Positions 42,865 to 55,473 are shown, counted from the stretch's first letter. The stretch is DNA of 64,000 nucleotides from Paenibacillus lentus (GCF_003931855.1 NZ_CP034248.1:4650001-4714000); one strand, 5' to 3'. Notes: generated by a model not told the origin, from the letters alone. A program made the numbers and translations.

Positions 42865-44379
42865 TTATTCTCCGCGAGAAGCGCGATCCTTCCCTTTATC
42901 AGCCTCCCGTGCATTTTTGTTCGCGGCTTCGCGATCCTCCATCATTTCATCCACTGTCTTCACATGCTGGCGAGCAGCCCCCGCATAACCTTCGCGAGTA
43001 GGAATGCGCTCGGCAGAAGCCTGACGCTCCTTCGCTGCAGCAATCGCTTCGGCATACTGCGGCAGCCATGCTTCCTGGGCAATAAGCATATCATCGACCA
43101 TCTGCCAAATTTCCGGCGGATTACAGACTGCCCCGACGAGCGGATCCATCATAAACGCCTGGCGCAGCAGCTTGTCGTCGCCATGCACCGCCGCTTCAAC
43201 GGCCAAACGCTGTACGGAAATGCTCACATTACATACCGCCGCAGGCCCAAGCGGCAAATCACCCACATGCGGCATCGAAATACCATTGCCATCCACATAT
43301 CCCGGCGCTTCGATAATCGCATCATCCGGCAGATTAGAAATAATGCCGCGGTTGATCACATTAAAATGTCCACGATATACCCGCCCCGTCTCCAAGCCTT
43401 CGATAATATAAGAGCCATGCTCCTCGCTTCGTTCTTCTGGCTTGTATTCAAACGCCGGCTCCTTCATCCAGTTCGGGAAGTCCGTCTCAAACCAATTGCG
43501 TCCTTCTGTGCATACCCGTAAATATCCGCCCGTCTCGCCGTTAATCCAGCTGCCGAGGTCAATCCAGTCCATGATTTCTTCCGGCCGTTTCCGATACCAT
43601 GGCACGTACTCGCTTAAGTGCCCATTCGATTCCGTGCTGTAGTAGCCGAATCGGCGAAGCATGTCGATCCGTACCTTCTCAGTTCTGGAGAAGTCAGGAT
43701 GCTGCTCGAACGCCTCCAATAGCTTATCAGTCAAATCCTCCCCGTTATGACTGATGCGGATATACCATGTCTGATGGTTGATCCCCGCACAAATGATATC
43801 GACCTCTTCCTTCTTCAGCCCGAACGCTTCAGCGATTTGAGCGTGGCCCCCCTGTACTCCGTGGCACAGCCCAATCGTCCGCACACCGCCGTATTTATTG
43901 CAGGCCCAAGTTAGCATCGCCATCGGATTCGCGTAATTTAACAGCAGCACGTCTTTGGCGGCCACCTCACGAATATCCTGGCAAATGTTCAGCATTTCTG
44001 CAATTCCCCGTTGACCATACATAATTCCCCCGGCGCAGAGCGTATCACCGACGCACTGATCCACTCCATATTGCAGCGGGATATCTATATCCGAAGCAAA
44101 GGCTTCAAGCCCGCCAACCCGAATCGTACAGATCACATATTTGGCATCCTTGAGCGCTTCCCGGCGATTGGTAGTCGCTTGAATACGAATCGACAAACCG
44201 TTCTCCTGAATATCTCGTTGACACAGCTCAGTCACCATATTTAGGTTGTGTTCATTTATGTCCGTAAAAGACACCTCAATATCGTGGAACTCCTTCACAG
44301 ACAGCAGATCCCGAAGCAATCCTCTCGTAAATCCGATACTTCCAGCGCCGATAAATGCAACTTTAAATGACATAATCAT
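42865..44379 (-). CDS. GH4 glycosidase, probably alpha-galactosidase
   Basis: A 504-aa NAD- and Mn-dependent glycosidase: Rossmann motif VAFIGAGSIGFTR at the N-terminus, LLNYANPMAMLTWAC, and the metal-binding GLCHGVQG and AGINHQTW motifs. GH4 contains alpha-galactosidases, alpha-glucuronidases and alpha-galacturonidases; the CHGVQG variant differs from the CHSVQ of well-known MelA enzymes, so the sugar is uncertain. The last ~25 residues are charged and repetitive (Glu/Lys/Asp/Arg-rich). The start may be 44379 or the ATG at 44373; both follow AGGGGG. An AraC gene lies upstream on the same strand. Confidence 0.85.
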   Translation of the reverse strand: MIMSFKVAFIGAGSIGFTRGLLRDLLSVKEFHDIEVSFTDINEHNLNMVTELCQRDIQENGLSIRIQATTNRREALKDAKYVICTIRVGGLEAFASDIDIPLQYGVDQCVGDTLCAGGIMYGQRGIAEMLNICQDIREVAAKDVLLLNYANPMAMLTWACNKYGGVRTIGLCHGVQGGHAQIAEAFGLKKEEVDIICAGINHQTWYIRISHNGEDLTDKLLEAFEQHPDFSRTEKVRIDMLRRFGYYSTESNGHLSEYVPWYRKRPEEIMDWIDLGSWINGETGGYLRVCTEGRNWFETDFPNWMKEPAFEYKPEERSEEHGSYIIEGLETGRVYRGHFNVINRGIISNLPDDAIIEAPGYVDGNGISMPHVGDLPLGPAAVCNVSISVQRLAVEAAVHGDDKLLRQAFMMDPLVGAVCNPPEIWQMVDDMLIAQEAWLPQYAEAIAAAKERQASAERIPTREGYAGAARQHVKTVDEMMEDREAANKNAREADKGKDRASRGE

Positions 44380-44497
44380 TCATCCCCCTAATTGTTGGAA
44401 TGCTAGAGATTCCCTTGATTTCCTTAAGAAATATGAAGAGGACTCCAAGTCATCTCCCGGATTGTAATCCCTAGCCTTATTCTATCAGGGGGCTTGC

Positions 44498-44511
44498 CGG
44501 AAGCGTTATCA
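44498..44511. promoter_or_regulatory. Cre-like site upstream of the GH4 gene
   Basis: On the minus strand TGATAACGCTTCCG fits TGWNANCGNTNWCA with two mismatches. It sits about 120 nt before the GH4 start. Weak evidence. Confidence 0.3.
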
Positions 44512-44539
44512 ATATTCTGACTTCATATGGCCTACAATG

Positions 44540-45577
44540 TCAGAAATCCTCACTTTTTAATTCCTCATCATTTTTCTGAGCATGAAGGGAATTACGGTAC
44601 ATTACCGGGGTAAAGCCGGTATGCTTCTTAAATAGTGCGTGAAAGTACTGTCGGCTGCCAATCCCCACATAATCTGCAATATCAGCAACTGGAATATCGG
44701 TGTGCAGCAGCAGCATCGATGCCTTGTCCATCCGCAGCCGTGTTAAATACTGCATTAACGTCTCACCCGTGTGGTTTTTAAAAATACGCTGCAAATAGCC
44801 CGGATGCAAATTGACGATCTTTGCCACGTCCTGCACGCGGATATCCTGATCGTAGTTCTCGTGCAGATAATTGAGGCACTGCTTCACATAATGATCGTAT
44901 TCCAGCTGTCCGCTGGTACTATGCTCCTGCCTTAGCCGTCCAAGCGCGATGAGCAGCTGAGCAAACAATAGGCGCACCATGGCCTGACCCTGGCTCTGAA
45001 CATGCCTGCCATGATATTTCATCCCTACTGCCGGGTCGCCAAGGGCTGCGCTCCTCCCGGTCCCTTCCCGGCTACTTTGGACAGGTGGTACTTCATGACC
45101 GATGCGATCCAACTCTAGCACCAAGCTTTTTAACGTATAATAAATGTCCTCCGGATCTCGCATCACGATATAGTTGAACGGAGCCGATGCCATGATCGCC
45201 ACCGCCTCCCCGCCATCCACAAAATACTGTCGCAGCGAGGGATGACTTCCCTTGCAGTCGGAGAAACGAAACTCAATGTTCAGCATCCGACACGGGCTCT
45301 CCTTCTCCACAATCAACCTGTGGGGCACGTTAGCATCAATAAGAATAAACTCGCCCTTCTTGAGATTGACTCCCTCAACCTTAGAGTCGTGCTCCCTGGC
45401 ACTGCCGCTGTTAATTTCCACCCGGCAAACTCCGGATATGATATACATAATTTCCGTGGAATCATGTCGATGAAACGCCATATGCATCTCATTCCACTGC
45501 TTAAAATAATAAGCTGTTATCTCCGGCTGAAAATCACCGTCCAATAATCCGGTTCGAAATAAGCTGCCTCGCTCCAA
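44540..45577 (-). CDS. AraC-family transcriptional regulator
   Basis: A 345-aa regulator with an N-terminal cupin (about residues 20-120; AFHRHDSTEIMYIISG and FILIDANVPHRL) and a C-terminal AraC pair of helix-turn-helices (about 235-335; VQDVAKIVNLHPGYLQRIFKNHTG and IADYVGIGSRQYFHALFKKHTG). The TTG at 45577 follows GGAGG with 8-nt spacing. It is upstream of the GH4 gene on the same strand, 160 nt apart, and probably controls it. Confidence 0.92.
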   Translation of the reverse strand: MERGSLFRTGLLDGDFQPEITAYYFKQWNEMHMAFHRHDSTEIMYIISGVCRVEINSGSAREHDSKVEGVNLKKGEFILIDANVPHRLIVEKESPCRMLNIEFRFSDCKGSHPSLRQYFVDGGEAVAIMASAPFNYIVMRDPEDIYYTLKSLVLELDRIGHEVPPVQSSREGTGRSAALGDPAVGMKYHGRHVQSQGQAMVRLLFAQLLIALGRLRQEHSTSGQLEYDHYVKQCLNYLHENYDQDIRVQDVAKIVNLHPGYLQRIFKNHTGETLMQYLTRLRMDKASMLLLHTDIPVADIADYVGIGSRQYFHALFKKHTGFTPVMYRNSLHAQKNDEELKSEDF

Positions 45578-45835
45578 TGCTCTCGCCTCCGATTCTTATG
45601 CTCAATCGTATTTGTATCCTGCCGGGTTCTTACCTGATACTAATGTAGCTCGCTGGCAGCCGCTCTTTCAAGTTGTAGAAATAGATTCTCAGTACTATTT
45701 CGCTTAGAGCAGATGGTGTAATAAGTAAGAGCTATCCCTTGCCTTGCCGCTTGTACGGCGAATGGACAGCTCCTTTTTTGGCTACTCCCTGCGAATTCAT
45801 GTCTGATAGCTTGAGCTATAGCTGTAGCAGCTTCA

Positions 45836-46651
45836 TTATAAACCATGGAGCCTCATGAACTCTTTTGGACTCATCCCTGAGATTTTCCGAAATACGGAGC
45901 AAAAGTAGCTCGTATTCTCGAAGCCTACCCTTCGAGCAATTTCATAGATCTTCATGTCCCGTTCGCTGAACATCAACTGTTTGCTGCGGTTGATCCGCTG
46001 CTGATTCACATAGACCATGGGCCGGAGCTGCAGCGTGTTCTGAAAAAGACGACACAAATACTGCGGCGATACCGAGATGACCTCAGCCAGGTCACTCAAT
46101 TGCAATGCCCGGTGGAGATGGCCATCTACGTATTCGAGGACGGGCTTGATTCGCGCCATCTCATAGTCCTGATTCATCGGCAGCTGCAAAGTCCGTTTTA
46201 AATCCATCAGCAAAGCATATAGCAGCTTGGAATATTCAAGATGCGCGAATGCTTCATTTTCATTCAGAAGCAGCAGCTGTTTCATCACGGGCAGCCAGCC
46301 TTCCTCCTTCAATTTCCTTGGCCCCGATTCGCTAATCCCCGCATGCAGCAGCATATTCCCCGCCTCTCTTCCATTAAAAGAAACCCACGCCACCTGCCAC
46401 TGTCGACTGATCGGAGCATAACAGTGCGAAATCCCGGGATATAACAAAAAAGCATCACCTGGCCCTACGATATAGCTCTCATCTCGAATGATCAGCTCGC
46501 CTTTGCCCTCAATCACCTGATGAAGCTGGTAATCGGGAAAACCATCGGATCTAACCGTCTCCGGTTGGTGTCTCCAGTATCCAAGCGTTGTCGCATATAC
46601 AGGCAAGAGAACCGTTTCATGCAAATTACAGAAAATCATCTTGCTTTCCAC
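45836..46651 (-). CDS. AraC-family transcriptional regulator, MsmR-like
   Basis: A 271-aa regulator. The cupin part (about residues 30-100; FPDYQLHQVIEGKGELI and GPGDAFLLYPG) is followed by the AraC DNA-binding domain (about 170-271; LAEVISVSPQYLCRLFQN and IARRVGFENTSYFCSVFRKISG). The start is a GTG (46651) with GAGG 8 nt upstream. Its similarity is greatest to regulators of alpha- and beta-galactoside use. It is divergent from lacZ, and the intervening region has an inverted repeat, so it likely controls lacZ. Confidence 0.92.
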   Translation of the reverse strand: MESKMIFCNLHETVLLPVYATTLGYWRHQPETVRSDGFPDYQLHQVIEGKGELIIRDESYIVGPGDAFLLYPGISHCYAPISRQWQVAWVSFNGREAGNMLLHAGISESGPRKLKEEGWLPVMKQLLLLNENEAFAHLEYSKLLYALLMDLKRTLQLPMNQDYEMARIKPVLEYVDGHLHRALQLSDLAEVISVSPQYLCRLFQNTLQLRPMVYVNQQRINRSKQLMFSERDMKIYEIARRVGFENTSYFCSVFRKISGMSPKEFMRLHGL

Positions 46652-46671
46652 TTCACAATCCTCGTTTCATA

Positions 46672-46744
46672 TATTGATATAAATGTAGAAGATCCTTATA
46701 TATTATTCCTTTTATTTAGACTCTATAATATGAATATATCAATA
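46672..46744. promoter_or_regulatory. lacZ control region: inverted repeat and TATAAT
   Basis: TATTGATATA (46672-46681) recurs inverted as TATATCAATA (46735-46744), 63 bp apart. A perfect TATAAT lies at 46724-46729 with no good -35, as expected for a promoter that needs an activator. The AraC regulator is divergent from here. Confidence 0.45.
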
Positions 46745-46755
46745 ATTGATTATAA

Positions 46756-49884
<3,129 letters not shown>

Positions 49885-49912
49885 GCGAATTTAATCCCCT
49901 TATATTTAAAAT

Positions 49913-49971
49913 AAAAAAGCGTGGGTCATGTTATGGGTGCTTACTCCCCTGACAGTGATCCACGCTTTTTT
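49913..49971. terminator. Terminator of lacZ and of the convergent pectin operon
   Basis: 12-bp stem AAAAAAGCGTGG (49913-49924) with CCACGCTTTTTT (49960-49971). T tracts in both directions, between two convergent gene ends. Confidence 0.9.
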
Positions 49972-49983
49972 CAAACTCTCGAA

Positions 49984-50607
49984 TTAAAGTCCGCAGGTCC
50001 GTAACCAGGCATCGGCAATGAGCTCGTGACCTGCGGGCGACGGATGCACTCCATCCCCGGCCCAATAAGCCGGTTCGGCTTTGCTGCAGGCTGCAGCAAA
50101 CAATCCGTCCAGCGGGACAAGCAGTGCACCAAATTCCCGTGCCAATTGGCGTACGACTTGAATTTTAGGATCCAAATCCTCTCTCCAGCCTTTCCGGTCT
50201 TCTGGATGCGGTAATACGAAGGGATCAACCAGAACTAATCTAGCATTCAGTGACTTCGTGGTTCGCTCCAGCAAGTCTCGATATGACGACTCAAATTGTT
50301 GACTTGTCGTCGGCATTCCGTTGTCATAACGGCGCCAGGTATCGTTGATACCGATATAAATGGATACGACCGTAGGCTTGAGTGCAAGACAGTCCTCATT
50401 CCAGCGCTCCTGTAAATCAACAACCCGATTTCCGCTAATGCCGCGATTGAGAAACTTCAGATTCTTCTCTGGATAACGATATCCCAATCGCCCAGCGATC
50501 AGTAAAGGATAGCCATGGCCGAGCGAGTAGTAATCACTAAAGTCCCGTCCCGCATCTGTTATGCTGTCTCCTTGAAATAGAATGACATCATCTTGCTTCA
50601 AGAACAT
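49984..50607 (-). CDS. SGNH-family esterase
   Basis: A 207-aa SGNH/GDSL hydrolase with the nucleophile Ser in FQGDSITDAG, the oxyanion Gly and Asn in NRGISGNR and GINDTW, and the Asp-His pair in GDGVHPSPAG. In this operon it probably removes acetyl groups from pectin or xylan oligosaccharides in the cytoplasm (no signal peptide). The start at 50607 is set by AAGGAGG 8 nt upstream. The frame is open further upstream into sequence that joins the GH43 remnant across one TGA. Last gene of the operon. Confidence 0.88.
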   Translation of the reverse strand: MFLKQDDVILFQGDSITDAGRDFSDYYSLGHGYPLLIAGRLGYRYPEKNLKFLNRGISGNRVVDLQERWNEDCLALKPTVVSIYIGINDTWRRYDNGMPTTSQQFESSYRDLLERTTKSLNARLVLVDPFVLPHPEDRKGWREDLDPKIQVVRQLAREFGALLVPLDGLFAAACSKAEPAYWAGDGVHPSPAGHELIADAWLRTCGL

Positions 50608-50694
50608 GCTGCATGCCTCCTTAGCAATTTCATACAACCAGCTTCCAACCATACTATTTTCGTCAACCGCTTCGATTATTCCTGCAACTACAAC

Positions 50695-51054
50695 TCATGA
50701 ACCAAGGGCCAATCCATTGCTATGCAAACAAATCGGTTCCGACCATGGACCTTCCAGCCGGTCCGCGACTATCAAATAGCTTTCACAATCCGGGAAAGGG
50801 CGCGTTGAACTTTTAGGATCAGAATAGATCAGATAAAATTGATGATCGTGATAGCTGAGCTGCGGAGTGAAAAAGCCAAGATTCATACTTTCGTTTCGTT
50901 CACCTTGATAAGTGAAGATATCCGTATAGTATTCCCATTGTTCCAAATCTCTGGACTGATAGATACGTACACCTGGCAAGCCGTCAATCGAGGGCATGGC
51001 TGCATAGTAAGTGTCCCCCACGCTAATAACGCTCGTATTCGCATCAAGACTCAT
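50695..51054 (-). pseudogene. GH43-like glycosidase remnant (119 codons)
   Basis: The ATG at 51052-51054 overlaps the pectinesterase stop by 4 nt (ATGA), showing it was a coupled operon gene. The product begins MSLDANTSVISVGDTYYAAMPS and continues with SRDLEQWEYYTDIF and GFFTPQLSYHDHQFYLIYSD, matching the first blades of a GH43 five-bladed beta-propeller. GH43 enzymes are 300-550 aa; this ends after about two blades at a TGA. The rest is missing, so it should be inactive. The frame continues past the TGA into the SGNH esterase frame, consistent with a deletion scar. Confidence 0.7.
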
Positions 51055-52070
51055 AGGCTCTGCCCCTCTTTTCGCTTCCAAAAATCCGTACCGGCAAATA
51101 CCCGCTCCTTCTGGAGCGACTCCGGGAGCGTCTCAAAAATGTCTACCCACGGAACCCGCTGCAAACGCAATGCCTTTGCATGACAAACGCCATATTCTCC
51201 ATAGCGCACACTCGTTTCATTGGCAGGATCGTTCCAATTGTCCCAGCCAAGCGGATGAATGTGATCGCCCATGATGCAATCCACGTATACGGTCTTGGCA
51301 TATTCGCGCCAAGGTCTCCCTAGATACACATCTGCAACTCCGGGAGCGGCGGTCAGGAAGCAGCGATGAAATACATAACCGTGCTCCTGCTCTTGCGGTG
51401 TAGAAGCCGCCGTGATATACCCCGCTTGATTATCATAATGACGCAGACTTCTCAGTTCGCAAGCGTCAAAATAGGCCGTCGCTCCGCCAAAGATAAAATC
51501 AACGGTTCCTTCGATATAGCAGTTTTCGTACAATTGACGATAGTGGACATGGCGCTCTCGGAGTAGAATTCCGCCGAACTCCGCCCGTTCTCTCGGCGCC
51601 GGCGGAAGCGGGCCTGTAAATAACGTATCCTGGTGAGCCTTAAAGGAGCAATTCCGGAACACGGCCAAATCGCAGTGCGCATATACCGCGACCGCCTGAC
51701 CGATCTCCGGCCCCTGGCCTGCCGTATTCGATACCACGATATTCTCGACGATCAGATCACTGCCGCCAAGGAACAAAGTCGGCGTCCCGAACGTCTCGAT
51801 GCGCTCACCGCGCTCGTCCAGCTCCTGCGCATACCGCCTCCCGGAAATTTCGACGTATCCCAGGCCGATGATTCGCAGATGCGAGCGGTAAATGAGCACG
51901 TTCTCCTCATATACTCCTGACAATATATACAGCGTTTGGATCGCATCTGCAGTGTACCTCTCCAGAAAATCGACCGCCCCCTGAATGCTCCGGAAATGGC
52001 AGAACGACTCTTTTCCTACTATTATATGCTCCGATATATGGTTCGGAAATTGCTCCGTTAACTCGACCAT
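51051..52070 (-). CDS. Pectinesterase (CE8)
   Basis: A 339-aa carbohydrate esterase family 8 enzyme that removes methyl esters from polygalacturonate. Family residues are visible: Gln in QAVAVYAHCD, the QDTL region, the catalytic Asp in GTVDFIFGGA and Arg/Trp in YLGRPWREYAKTVY. No signal peptide: the N-terminus MVELTEQFPNHISEH is polar, so it works in the cytoplasm on imported oligomers. It starts 1 nt after the hydrolase stop and overlaps the GH43 remnant. Confidence 0.9.
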   Translation of the reverse strand: MVELTEQFPNHISEHIIVGKESFCHFRSIQGAVDFLERYTADAIQTLYILSGVYEENVLIYRSHLRIIGLGYVEISGRRYAQELDERGERIETFGTPTLFLGGSDLIVENIVVSNTAGQGPEIGQAVAVYAHCDLAVFRNCSFKAHQDTLFTGPLPPAPRERAEFGGILLRERHVHYRQLYENCYIEGTVDFIFGGATAYFDACELRSLRHYDNQAGYITAASTPQEQEHGYVFHRCFLTAAPGVADVYLGRPWREYAKTVYVDCIMGDHIHPLGWDNWNDPANETSVRYGEYGVCHAKALRLQRVPWVDIFETLPESLQKERVFAGTDFWKRKEGQSL

Positions 52071-52071
52071 T

Positions 52072-52962
52072 CTACAAATGCTCCCTCAAAAATTTCTGCC
52101 AGGCTACCCGCATCTCCATAGTTTCCATATGGCCGGCGCTGGAGATGACGGGCTGCCACCGCTCGGTATGACCCGCCGCCTGGTAGGCTTCATACAATCC
52201 GTCGGCTAAATTCTCAACGCCATCGATCGGGGTCATCCGGTCGTTTCGTCCGACCATGCTCATGCGGGCTCGAGGGACGATTAGCTTCTGAATATCCAAA
52301 GTCTTGAAATGTTTCAGCAAGCCCGGGACATATGAATAAAATCCATGGTGATCGAGCCCACGCTTAGCAATCAGCGTCTCGGCATCCACTTGTCCGCAAA
52401 TATCGATCGCAACCTTGATTCGCTCATCTAGAGCCGCCATCCACCAAGACATCATCGCTCCCATCGACATCCCCATTGTTGCTATGCGGGAGCCATCGAT
52501 ATCCTCACGTTGGCACATGTAATCTACCATGCGCATATTATCGTAAATCATCATGCCCCACATTACACGGCCCCGCCAGAGCATTTCCTTGACTAGCTCA
52601 CTCTCCTTCTTCCCGCCGCGCTCGTTGAATCCCCACATATCGATACAGCAGGCTGCATAGCCCATCCCCGTGAGAACCTTGGCAAAGGAAGGCTCCTGAA
52701 GATAATGGCTACTCTTAATAAACTCCTTGCGTCCACGCTCATAATCCCCGCCATGGGAGTGATTCACAACGACGAGCGGAAACGGCCCTTCTCCGTGTAA
52801 AGGTTTGGCCACATAAGCGGGTACTTGTTCGATTCCATTTAAGTCAAGCACCAACGTTTCTAACCGATAACCATCGTGCTCCTCCCGGGTCAATACTTCA
52901 GCTGTAATCGGCTTATTGACAGGCAGGTCTCCTAACAATCCTTTTAATCGCTCACGTGTCAC
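52072..52962 (-). CDS. Alpha/beta hydrolase (dienelactone hydrolase-like esterase)
   Basis: A 296-aa alpha/beta hydrolase: VVVNHSHGGDYERG near the oxyanion site, the nucleophile elbow GMSMGAM (Ser), and a C-terminal His in SSAGHMET. It lacks a signal peptide. Its place between polygalacturonase and pectinesterase suggests a carbohydrate esterase for pectin side groups, but the substrate is inferred only from context. It starts at a GTG; the GH28 stop is 11 nt upstream. Confidence 0.82.
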   Translation of the reverse strand: MTRERLKGLLGDLPVNKPITAEVLTREEHDGYRLETLVLDLNGIEQVPAYVAKPLHGEGPFPLVVVNHSHGGDYERGRKEFIKSSHYLQEPSFAKVLTGMGYAACCIDMWGFNERGGKKESELVKEMLWRGRVMWGMMIYDNMRMVDYMCQREDIDGSRIATMGMSMGAMMSWWMAALDERIKVAIDICGQVDAETLIAKRGLDHHGFYSYVPGLLKHFKTLDIQKLIVPRARMSMVGRNDRMTPIDGVENLADGLYEAYQAAGHTERWQPVISSAGHMETMEMRVAWQKFLREHL

Positions 52963-52973
52963 AACACTTCACC

Positions 52974-54335
52974 TCATTGTTTGATATTATCGTTTGAAGG
53001 TGCCACCGTAACTTGTTCTACTAATTTTTCCGGCTTTTTGGTGTTTCTAGATTCACACTGCGTAATTTCCACATTTTCGCCGTTCTCGACATAGAAGGCC
53101 GTGCCTTCATGGTTCTCGATCGTAACCCGGTTAAAGCGAATATCCCGCACGTTCCCTAGATAAAAGCCGCGGCGCTGCATTTTATCAATGCCGGCCATCA
53201 TCGCTGGATAACCTGGAATTGCATTCTCCGCCATGGAAATATCGATGTCATTAAACGTGATTTCAGAGATATACTGCTCAGCGAGTCCATACAAGAAGCC
53301 AGCTGCAGCATGCACATTCCGTGCCGTAATATTCGCAAAATGAATGCGTCTGAAGCACGGAGTTTCCTCGGTAATCGGGTAAGGATACTTATCCCATACA
53401 TATTTCTCCTTGCCGCGAGGACCGCAAAAATAGTACAGATTCAGTTTAATTGGACAGATCACGTCCTCCATTACAATGTTGCTGATGCGAATGTCTTCGA
53501 CGATACCGCCGCGTCCTCGTCTGGATTTCAGGCGAATGCCCCGATCCGTCTGTTTGAACGTGCAGTTGCTGATCGTAACGTTGCGGATATTTCCGCTCAT
53601 CTCGCTTCCAAGAACAACAGCGCCATGACCGTGAACCATCGTACAGTTCGTAATCGTAATATTCTCGCAAGGCACACGCTCCGCCGTATCTTCCGTTCCG
53701 GCTTTAATCGCGATGCAATCGTCGCCAACGTCGATATTGCAATTGCTGATGCGCACGTTCGTGCACGACTCCGGGTTAATGCCGTCCGTATTCGGGGAAT
53801 CCGCCGGGTTATAGATGGAAACATTGTCTACGGTGACATCGTAGCAGCAAATCGGATTTACCGTCCAACTCGGAGAATTCCTGATATTCACATCCTTAAT
53901 CGTCACCCGCCGGCAGTTATAAAAGCCGATCGTCGTCGGCCTCGGAAATTCTAACTCCTCAGGTCTATTTCGATGCTTATCCCACCACGGCTGTCCATTC
54001 CCATCGATAGTTCCACTCCCGGTAATCGATACATTATGCAAATCAATGCCGTTAATGCAAGGGGCGTGAACCTGTCGCCTAACCCCCTCCCATCTCGATT
54101 CCACGGCTGGAAAGTCGTCTGGACTTGTGCTAAATGATAGAACAGCTCCGGGGTTTAGGCGCAATTCAATATTGCTTTTCAAAAAAATAGCACCGGTTAA
54201 AAATATGCCCGCCGGTATATAGACAGTACCCCCGCCAGCCTCGCTTGCAGCAGCGATAGCTTTGGCTATCGCCTCAGTCGCAGGCACTATGCCGCCCCGC
54301 TGGGCTCCGTAGTCCACAATGTTATATACTTGCAT
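52974..54335 (-). CDS. GH28 polygalacturonase, cytoplasmic
   Basis: A ~453-aa parallel beta-helix enzyme hydrolysing galacturonan or rhamnogalacturonan oligosaccharides. The four GH28 motifs are present: NTDGINPE, DVGDDCIAIK (catalytic Asp pair), GHGAVVLGSE and IRLKS. The N-terminus MQVYNIVDYGAQRGG starts directly in the first helix coil, with no signal peptide, unlike secreted fungal enzymes. The ATG at 54335 has GGAG 9 nt upstream; the frame also has an ATG at 54350. The GH105 stop lies about 20 nt upstream. Confidence 0.9.
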   Translation of the reverse strand: MQVYNIVDYGAQRGGIVPATEAIAKAIAAASEAGGGTVYIPAGIFLTGAIFLKSNIELRLNPGAVLSFSTSPDDFPAVESRWEGVRRQVHAPCINGIDLHNVSITGSGTIDGNGQPWWDKHRNRPEELEFPRPTTIGFYNCRRVTIKDVNIRNSPSWTVNPICCYDVTVDNVSIYNPADSPNTDGINPESCTNVRISNCNIDVGDDCIAIKAGTEDTAERVPCENITITNCTMVHGHGAVVLGSEMSGNIRNVTISNCTFKQTDRGIRLKSRRGRGGIVEDIRISNIVMEDVICPIKLNLYYFCGPRGKEKYVWDKYPYPITEETPCFRRIHFANITARNVHAAAGFLYGLAEQYISEITFNDIDISMAENAIPGYPAMMAGIDKMQRRGFYLGNVRDIRFNRVTIENHEGTAFYVENGENVEITQCESRNTKKPEKLVEQVTVAPSNDNIKQ

Positions 54336-54357
54336 CTGCACTCGCTCCATTCCTATA

Positions 54358-55473
54358 CTATCGTCTTAATAGTTCGTATTCAGCGCACGCGTTCAGGAAC
54401 GCGCCTAATCCCTTTTGATCGTTTGTAATTATTGGCTCGCTAATATAGTATGCATATGTGCCATCACGCCGGTCAGCTCCACCCAATCCAGCTACCTGAC
54501 AATTTTTATTCAAATTGATCCATCCTTCTTTCGTCTCAAGCACGAACTCTGCAATAACGCCGGCGAAAGCATGATCTACCGTTCCAATCCAGCCGTCATC
54601 CAGAACACCTAACCGAATTCCTTTGGCCATGGCATAGACAAACATGCTCGAAGCAGAGGCTTCCAAGTAATTGCCCTTCCGATTCCCTTGATCGATAACC
54701 TGATACCACACCCCTGTAGCTGCATCTTGATAATTCTTAATTGCACTTATGAGATCTCTGAAAATACGACCCAGTTCCCCATAATCGGCATGCTCTTCCG
54801 GCAGGATTTCCAGAACATCCACCAGAGCCATAACATACCAGCCAAGAGAGCGCCCCCAAAAGTTAGGAGATAAGCCCGTACGAGGATCGCACCATGGTTG
54901 AACGCGCTTCTCGTCCCACGCATGATAGAGCAGACCTGTCCCCACGTCCTTCGTATGCTTCTCGCTGATCAGAAACTGCTTCGTCACATCATCAATGCCG
55001 TGCTCTTCCTCAAACGTCAGCAAATACTGCAAGTAAAAAGGAGCTCCCATGTAAAGACCGTCCAGCCAAATTTGATAGGGATAAATCTGTTTATGCCAAA
55101 AGGCGCCTTCCGCAGTTCGCGGATGAGTCTGTAATTGCTTTCTTAACAAAGCCGCTGCTATCTTATACTTTTCTTGCTTCGTCTCGCTGTATAGGGCAAA
55201 CAACAGCTTCCCATTGTTGATATGGTCGATATTGTACTCAACGAGGTGATATCCATGGATACTGCCGTCTTCCTGAATAAAGCGATCCATATTATCTTTG
55301 ATGAACTGAAAATATTTACGCTCCCCTGTCTGCTTCCATAACAGTTCAAATCCTTTTAACACTACACCGTAATCGTAAGACCATTTGCCACCATAGCCTT
55401 TGTCCTCATAGAGCTTTGGCGTACGCTCCATAATGGAATCTGCGGTACTCCTCGACCATACCATTATCGTCAT
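54358..55473 (-). CDS. GH105 unsaturated rhamnogalacturonyl hydrolase
   Basis: A 371-aa (alpha/alpha)6-barrel enzyme that removes the unsaturated galacturonyl group left by pectin lyases. The QIWLDGLYMGAPF motif holds the catalytic Asp known from B. subtilis YteR. Conserved LYHAWDEKRVQPWCDP and NFWGRSLGWYVMAL follow. No signal peptide. GGGAGGC precedes the ATG by 5 nt. It is a paralogue of the next gene upstream. Confidence 0.92.
   Translation of the reverse strand: MTIMVWSRSTADSIMERTPKLYEDKGYGGKWSYDYGVVLKGFELLWKQTGERKYFQFIKDNMDRFIQEDGSIHGYHLVEYNIDHINNGKLLFALYSETKQEKYKIAAALLRKQLQTHPRTAEGAFWHKQIYPYQIWLDGLYMGAPFYLQYLLTFEEEHGIDDVTKQFLISEKHTKDVGTGLLYHAWDEKRVQPWCDPRTGLSPNFWGRSLGWYVMALVDVLEILPEEHADYGELGRIFRDLISAIKNYQDAATGVWYQVIDQGNRKGNYLEASASSMFVYAMAKGIRLGVLDDGWIGTVDHAFAGVIAEFVLETKEGWINLNKNCQVAGLGGADRRDGTYAYYISEPIITNDQKGLGAFLNACAEYELLRR

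Noticed and set aside
42856-43521. 221-codon plus-strand frame inside the GH4 gene
   Set aside because: Antisense to conserved GH4 sequence.
45640-45846. 68-aa reading frame on the minus strand between two AraC genes
   Set aside because: It overlaps the end of the AraC gene, has no clear ribosome site and no recognisable sequence; probably chance.
53310-53954. 214-codon plus-strand frame inside the GH28 gene
   Set aside because: Antisense to strong GH28 motifs; no ribosome site.
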